From: a bacterium
GTDB taxonomy: Bacteria; Patescibacteriota; Microgenomatia; UBA1400; PJMF01
Assembly (NCBI GenBank): GCA_900299155.1
Contig: OMIS01000025.1
Coordinates: 1-9,923 of the forward strand
Direction: 5' to 3'
DNA: 9,923 bases
Of the stretch, positions 6,591 through 9,923 are shown one piece after another (positions within the stretch are counted from its first letter, which is position 1; each line of letters begins with the position of its first letter). Position numbers and translations under genes: made by a program. The notes beneath the pieces are model-generated. The model had not been told where the DNA came from and did not search any database. It saw only the letters and a program-made list of their open reading frames with translations.

Positions 6591-6613
6591 ACTAATATGT
6601 TTACCAACGTCAA
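6586..6613 (-). promoter_or_regulatory. Sigma70-type promoter of the MreB-like/EEP operon
   Basis: On the minus strand, TTGACG (6613-6608) is followed after 16 bp by TATTAT (6591-6586); each hexamer matches consensus at 5 of 6. The predicted start is near 6579, giving a leader of about 13 nt that carries TTGGAA 6 nt before the ATG. The -35 lies inside the first codons of the divergent PEGA gene, and the -10 shares 5 bp with the PEGA -10. Confidence 0.6.
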
Positions 6614-7943
6614 TAAACGAGTCATCTATACATTTCTCTCTTTTGTAATTATTTTTCTCGGCACGTTACTTGCCATCCAATACGCCAAAGGTAACTTTAG
6701 ATTAACCAACGATGGGCTACTCAAAGGCGCTGGACTCCTAGCTGCCAACTCATCTCCCACTGGGGCAGAAGTTTTTGTAAACGGCAAACTCGTCACCGCT
6801 ACTGATGATACCTTGTATCTTGAGCCAGGTCGATATGATATTGAGATTCAACGTGATGGATATACGCCATGGAAAAAACAGATGGAGATTAAAGCAGAGC
6901 TCGTCAGTCACACCAACGCTGCCCTCTACCCGACTGCTCCAAGTCTTTCCCGTTTGACGTTCAGTGGCGTGCAGAATATCTCCCCTTCCCCAGATGGTCA
7001 AAAGATTCTCTACTACACCGCCTCTCAATCTGCACAGAAGAAAAATGGTTTGTATGTTTTGGAAATGGGCAATAATCTGCCAATCTCTCTTGACCGTGGG
7101 CCACGCCAGATTGCTGAAGATGTACCTAGCTTGAATCTAGCCACTGCCCAATTTATCTGGGCACCTGACAGTAGTCAGGTCATGGTGATTACCAAAGATA
7201 AAGAAATGCTTTTGCCAGTAAACACCACCAGCGACCTACGTGCGCTAACCGATGTTTCGTTTCAAAGAAAGCAACTACTTTCTGAGTGGGAGTCTGAGAT
7301 TTACTTAAAAGAACGCCAGTACTTAGGGGAATTCCCGCCTGAAATGGTGCAAATTGCCACCCAAAGTGCCAAGAATGTCTATCTCTCACCAGATAAAAAG
7401 CGGATGCTCTACACAGCTACACAAGCTGCCACCATCCCAGAAAACTTACTTGTGGCGCTTCCTGCACCAGATAGTACGCCTCAAGAACGCAGACTCTCTC
7501 CTGGGACGATTTATGTCTATGATCGTGAAGAAGATAAGAACTTCAAGGTAGCAGCAGAACCATTTAAGGCAAAGACTCCTGGGAAGCAGTTACTTTCCAC
7601 AGATCTCTTTACTACTCAAACTCTGGATTATGCTTCAAGCCCAAGTGCATTTATGCGTCTTCAAGCCAGTGACTCAGCACAAACTGTCAAATTGTTTAAT
7701 CAATACTACACGTCCCTGTACGCTGAGACCTTACAATGGTTCCCAGATTCACGCCACCTTTTCTTCGTCCAAGACTCGGCAGTGAAGATTGTAGAGTTTG
7801 ATGGAAGTAATGCGATTAGTTTGTATTCAGGTCCATTTGAGAGAAACTTTGTCTATCCTTGGCCAGATGGCAGCAGACTTTTGATTGAAACCAGTTTTAG
7901 TCCTGATGCTCCACCAAATTTATACGCAATTGAGTTGAAGTAG
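6597..7943 (+). CDS. Membrane-anchored PEGA-domain protein with TolB/WD40-like propeller
   Basis: The 448-residue protein has a short basic N-terminus and one membrane segment at about 9-29 (VIYTFLSFVIIFLGTLLAIQ). A PEGA domain follows at about 48-103, containing SSPTGAEVFVNGK, LEPGRYDIEIQRDGYTPW and KKQMEIK. The remainder contains at least five short blades of the PDG type: SPSPDGQKILYY (129-140), WAPDSSQVMVI (188-198), LSPDKKRMLYT (263-273), WFPDSRHLFFV (381-391) and PWPDGSRLLIE (421-431). These are typical of TolB- or DPP-type beta-propellers. The topology suggests an outward-facing protein tethered to the cytoplasmic membrane; PEGA domains are surface-associated, and ligands are unknown. 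The frame is open from 6486, but I chose the ATG at 6597 because a perfect -10 sits 6 nt upstream and the extra residues would overlap the divergent MreB-like gene. No lipobox is visible. No enzymatic motif is seen, so a scaffold or binding role is likely. Confidence 0.88.
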   Translation: MFTNVNKRVIYTFLSFVIIFLGTLLAIQYAKGNFRLTNDGLLKGAGLLAANSSPTGAEVFVNGKLVTATDDTLYLEPGRYDIEIQRDGYTPWKKQMEIKAELVSHTNAALYPTAPSLSRLTFSGVQNISPSPDGQKILYYTASQSAQKKNGLYVLEMGNNLPISLDRGPRQIAEDVPSLNLATAQFIWAPDSSQVMVITKDKEMLLPVNTTSDLRALTDVSFQRKQLLSEWESEIYLKERQYLGEFPPEMVQIATQSAKNVYLSPDKKRMLYTATQAATIPENLLVALPAPDSTPQERRLSPGTIYVYDREEDKNFKVAAEPFKAKTPGKQLLSTDLFTTQTLDYASSPSAFMRLQASDSAQTVKLFNQYYTSLYAETLQWFPDSRHLFFVQDSAVKIVEFDGSNAISLYSGPFERNFVYPWPDGSRLLIETSFSPDAPPNLYAIELK

Positions 7944-7952
7944 CTTGAAGAG

Positions 7953-7980
7953 TTGTAAAAATATGGACATAATGTACAAT
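7953..7980 (+). promoter_or_regulatory. Promoter of the toxin-antitoxin operon
   Basis: TTGTAA (7953-7958) is followed after 16 bp by TACAAT (7975-7980, 5 of 6). The predicted start lies about 7987-7989, leaving only 2-4 nt before the ATG at 7991, so the transcript would be essentially leaderless. No Shine-Dalgarno is visible. Confidence 0.5.
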
Positions 7981-7990
7981 ATATCCATAT
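7961..7990. promoter_or_regulatory. 30-bp palindromic operator of the toxin-antitoxin operon
   Basis: The 30 bp are a dyad centred between 7975 and 7976 with 26 of 30 positions symmetric. The outer arms are ATATGGACAT and ATATCCATAT, and the core is TGTACA at 7973-7978. The dyad covers the -10 and ends at the base before the antitoxin ATG. Phd/YefM antitoxins characteristically autoregulate by binding such palindromes with the toxin as co-repressor, so this is very likely the operator. The functional role is inference. Confidence 0.7.
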
Positions 7991-8284
7991 ATGACCAATG
8001 TCTACATCTCTACAGCAGATGCAAAACAAAACTTCTCTCAAGTGATAAATGAAGTTTTCTATGCAGCAAAACGCTATGTAGTCATGTCTCATGGAAAACC
8101 AAAAGCTATCATTACACCAATTGAAGATGTAGATACTCACAACACGGCACTCAGCAAACCCAATAGAGGTGCAATTTACTCACTTAAAGCATTGCATGAT
8201 CGTTTTACTACAGAGAAGCTAACTAGCACGGATTTAGAGATTCCTCGGCCAGAAAGGGATAGTGCCATCAGCGATTTGTGTTGA
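7991..8284 (+). CDS. Phd/YefM-family antitoxin
   Basis: The 97-residue protein begins with the Phd/YefM fold: VYISTADAKQNFSQVINEV (4-22), then YVVMSHGKPKAIITPIED (29-46), the typical 'vtr.gkp.avlip.ed' strand-turn-strand. The N-terminal half dimerises and binds the operator, while the C-terminal half (about 50-97) should wrap around and block the PIN toxin. The C-terminus is longer than in minimal Phd proteins. The ATG at 7991 directly follows the operator. Its 3' end overlaps the toxin start by 23 nt and it ends in TGA, which shows that TGA is a stop in this organism. Phd-type antitoxins paired with PIN toxins are known, so the combination is plausible without being the Phd-Doc pairing. Confidence 0.88.
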   Translation: MTNVYISTADAKQNFSQVINEVFYAAKRYVVMSHGKPKAIITPIEDVDTHNTALSKPNRGAIYSLKALHDRFTTEKLTSTDLEIPRPERDSAISDLC

Positions 8285-8690
8285 CGCTAGTTTTATCATC
8301 CGTAGCCTTACCCCTAATTCAGATTTGCAGTATGCTACAGATTTACTGGAGCAATGGATAGAAAATCAACACCCACTTATAGCTCCATCTCTGATTACAT
8401 ATGAAGTTTCATCCGCCTTGCATAGGTTGCAGCATCTAAACAAACTTGAGTCACAAATTGCGCAAGAAGCATTTACAACATTTCAGCAGCTTGGGATTAC
8501 ACTTATTGAGTCACCTCAGTTACACAACCTCTCTTGGAGACTTGCCCAACAATTTGGGCATTCTCGTACCTATGACGCTGCATATCTTGCAGTTGCACAA
8601 CTTCACAACGCAGAAATGTGGACTGCGGATAAAAAACTATACAATAGTGTATGCGAACAGTTTACTTGGGTGAAAATGCTCGGAGAATAG
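8262..8690 (+). CDS. VapC-type PIN-domain toxin
   Basis: The 142-residue PIN-domain protein has the four acidic residues expected of the metal-binding active site: D8 (VDAS), E48 (ITYEVSSAL), D105 (TYDAAYLAVA) and D123 (TADKKL). PIN toxins of type II systems are Mg/Mn-dependent ribonucleases that cut tRNA or rRNA to stop growth, and the exact RNA target cannot be predicted here. The start is a GTG at 8262, chosen because it puts the first strand (ICVDASFII) at the normal position and because no ATG is available nearby. AAAGGG at 8253-8258 is Shine-Dalgarno-like but only 3 nt away, so translation probably depends on coupling to the antitoxin, which it overlaps by 23 nt. All active-site residues are present and the frame is intact, so the toxin should be functional. 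Confidence 0.9.
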   Translation: MPSAICVDASFIIRSLTPNSDLQYATDLLEQWIENQHPLIAPSLITYEVSSALHRLQHLNKLESQIAQEAFTTFQQLGITLIESPQLHNLSWRLAQQFGHSRTYDAAYLAVAQLHNAEMWTADKKLYNSVCEQFTWVKMLGE

Positions 8691-8779
8691 TATAACTAAC
8701 ACGTTTATTTTTAATTTAATGCTCGCGTTTGACAGTGGCAATTTGCGATAATTTTATGAATACGGGCGGGTACCAGCTT
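8691..8779. other. Convergent intergenic region after the toxin gene
   Basis: This 89-nt gap lies between the PIN toxin (+) and the DUF2130 gene (-). A T-rich run follows the toxin stop (about 8704-8718), but no stable stem precedes it, so an intrinsic terminator cannot be called. A short stem AGCTT (8775-8779) / AAGCT (8787-8791) straddles the DUF2130 stop codon, with no U-run. A perfect TTGACA occurs at 8729-8734 without a convincing -10 at normal spacing. Confidence 0.3.
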
Positions 8780-9922
8780 TCACAACAAGCTCTGCTGCGG
8801 GCTTGCTTCATCAGCTACCTGGGTATCAGTAGAGCCTGTAAGTTGAGAGACAGAAAAATTGCTCTGAGCTTCTCCTACTGACTCTTCCGTAAATCCTGGC
8901 AGCTCGAGTGCTTGAATACTCGGCAAACCTGCTCCCACCATGCCCTGCAGATCACCATACAAGCCCGCAGTGTTCTCAATCACCCGCTCTATTTCCTGCG
9001 AACGTTTGCGCCAAATCCGCTCCATGGCACGTTTTTCTGTGGCCAGGTCTTTTTGCAGTTCGCTGAATGCCATCACAATTGACTCAATTCTATTTTTGAA
9101 CTGGGTCCCGCAGAGATACTCGTACAAGTACTCCATTTTTTGATCACGTCCCACCAGAGAATTTTTGAGTTTAGAAAGCTCTAGTAAATGCATGCGCAGT
9201 GTCGTGGTGAGTGGCAAAATGTACTGAGGCTCAAGCACCCATACACCACTTTTTATCCCAAATCCATTGATATCATCAGGCAAAACTCTGGTCACCAGCA
9301 TGCAAATATCAGCACCTGCAGCACCCTGATCTTGCTTGAGCTTGGTCACCCACTCATTACTCCAGGACTTTGTATTCTTTGATTCCCAGAGGATCACTCC
9401 TGCTTTTTGTCCCATTTGATTATTAACTTGGTGAATCAAGTCACCCCCTTTTATGCCCGTTGGGACATCTGAGATGCTGTCAGTAAAAAATGTCGTACTC
9501 AGCACTGATTTAATGTCGTTTTCCTGCACATCACCTTGGATTTGCATGGAGCCTTGTTGGCTTTGCCGACGCAAATCTTCAATAGTTTTTTGCATAATCT
9601 CGACTTGCTTGTCCTTTTCCAACAACTTCAAGCGGAACTGCTCTTCTTCAGTTTTGCGCACATCTTCAGCAATTTTTTTGCGCTCTTCATCCAGCTTACG
9701 CTGCAATTCCAGATCTAAGTTCTTCTTTTGCTCTTCCAAATCACGAGCTTGCTTACGCAGTTCTAGTTCATTTTTCTGCGCTTCTTCCAACTTCTGCGCC
9801 TTTTCTTTGAACTGCTCCTGAAGATCCTTGAGCTCAGTATCTATTTTTTCCTTGGCTTTTTCTTGTGCCACTTGCCACAGCTTCAGCTTCTCGCCATCGA
9901 CCTGCTTTTTAACTTGTTCTTC
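8780..9922 (-). CDS. DUF2130 protein with long coiled coil (5' end beyond window)
   Basis: 380 residues are visible and the frame remains open to the right edge, so the N-terminus is missing. Residues about 1-122 are an almost uninterrupted charged coiled coil (Glu/Lys/Gln/Leu-rich). Then comes the DUF2130 domain: MQIQGDVQEND (126-136), GIKGGDLIHQV (156-166), GVILWESKNTKSW (175-187), WVTKLKQDQGAAGADI (191-206), GVWVLEP (226-232) and a helical tail. Asp161 followed by Glu180-x-Lys182 resembles the D...ExK active site of PD-(D/E)XK nucleases, so nuclease activity is possible but unproven. The last 45 or so residues are polar and low in structure. The gene ends in TGA. Its function is not established in the family. 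It sits tail-to-tail with a toxin-antitoxin pair, which could mean an accessory or defence context, but proximity alone is weak evidence. Confidence 0.85.
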   Translation of the reverse strand, partial: EEQVKKQVDGEKLKLWQVAQEKAKEKIDTELKDLQEQFKEKAQKLEEAQKNELELRKQARDLEEQKKNLDLELQRKLDEERKKIAEDVRKTEEEQFRLKLLEKDKQVEIMQKTIEDLRRQSQQGSMQIQGDVQENDIKSVLSTTFFTDSISDVPTGIKGGDLIHQVNNQMGQKAGVILWESKNTKSWSNEWVTKLKQDQGAAGADICMLVTRVLPDDINGFGIKSGVWVLEPQYILPLTTTLRMHLLELSKLKNSLVGRDQKMEYLYEYLCGTQFKNRIESIVMAFSELQKDLATEKRAMERIWRKRSQEIERVIENTAGLYGDLQGMVGAGLPSIQALELPGFTEESVGEAQSNFSVSQLTGSTDTQVADEASPQQSLL

Positions 9923-9923
9923 A

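Noticed and set aside
6486..6596. N-terminal extension of the PEGA gene to 6486
   Set aside because: The extra 37 residues lie antisense to the MreB-like coding sequence and put a charged segment before the membrane anchor. The TATAAT sits inside this extension and points to the ATG at 6597.
2950..6768. 14-bp exact repeat CTCCCACTGGGGCA in murD and in the PEGA gene
   Set aside because: Both copies encode Pro-Thr-Gly-Ala in frame, so shared codons explain the match. There is no sign of a mobile element.
8744..8880. Small plus-strand ORF starting ATG at 8756 (about 41 codons) behind TGCGATAAT and TTGACA
   Set aside because: It is almost wholly antisense to the DUF2130 gene. The -10-like motif is only 3 nt from the ATG, the TTGACA-to-GATAAT spacing is 12 bp, and the peptide has no recognisable feature. 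An antisense transcript remains possible but unsupported.

Overview
The window looks like chromosomal DNA of a small-genome bacterium, most likely from the Candidate Phyla Radiation (Patescibacteria). This is an inference from gene style. The window has a MurD with the GTKGKST P-loop, a PEGA protein with one membrane anchor and a TolB-like propeller, a divergent MreB-like protein, a GT26 glycosyltransferase, a DUF2130 protein, tight spacing, and few Shine-Dalgarno sites. TGA acts as a stop in at least two genes (the Phd-type antitoxin and the DUF2130 gene), so the TGA=Gly code of Gracilibacteria/Absconditabacteria does not apply. I cannot name a species, and I see no rRNA, tRNA, CRISPR array, insertion sequence or integrase.

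Layout. Positions 1-199 are non-coding: an AT-rich left edge with one consensus DnaA-box-like 9-mer, then a promoter and a leader with two tandem hairpins ahead of a small excisionase-type HTH protein (200-508, +). After a 159-nt convergent gap comes a GT26 (WecG/TagA/CpsF) glycosyltransferase (668-1525, -). It is divergent from murD (1609-3234, +), which is followed by an unrecognised 493-residue cytosolic protein (3286-4767, +). Seven bases further on, a minus-strand pair ends: an MreB/actin-like protein (5541-6566, -) and an endonuclease/exonuclease/phosphatase-fold protein (4775-5551, -) that overlap by 11 nt. A PEGA-propeller membrane protein (6597-7943, +) diverges from them across a 30-bp gap that carries both promoters. 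A Phd-type antitoxin (7991-8284, +) and a PIN toxin (8262-8690, +) form a type II toxin-antitoxin pair behind a near-perfect 30-bp palindrome. A DUF2130 coiled-coil protein (8780 to beyond the right edge, -) closes the window.

Theme. Positions 668-7943 are largely envelope biology: peptidoglycan precursor synthesis (MurD), a glycan transferase (GT26), an actin-like scaffold (MreB-like), and a membrane-anchored surface protein (PEGA). The right end is accessory in character (toxin-antitoxin, then DUF2130).

The most notable signals are these. (1) Three plus-strand genes have a -10 element ending exactly 6 nt before the ATG, which predicts leaderless mRNAs, whereas the HTH gene has a long structured leader with a strong Shine-Dalgarno. 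(2) Two divergent promoters share one -10 duplex at 6585-6591. (3) The MreB-like protein lacks the residues expected for ATP hydrolysis. (4) The toxin-antitoxin operator covers the -10 and abuts the start codon. I did not find anything I can defend as a wholly new biological system.
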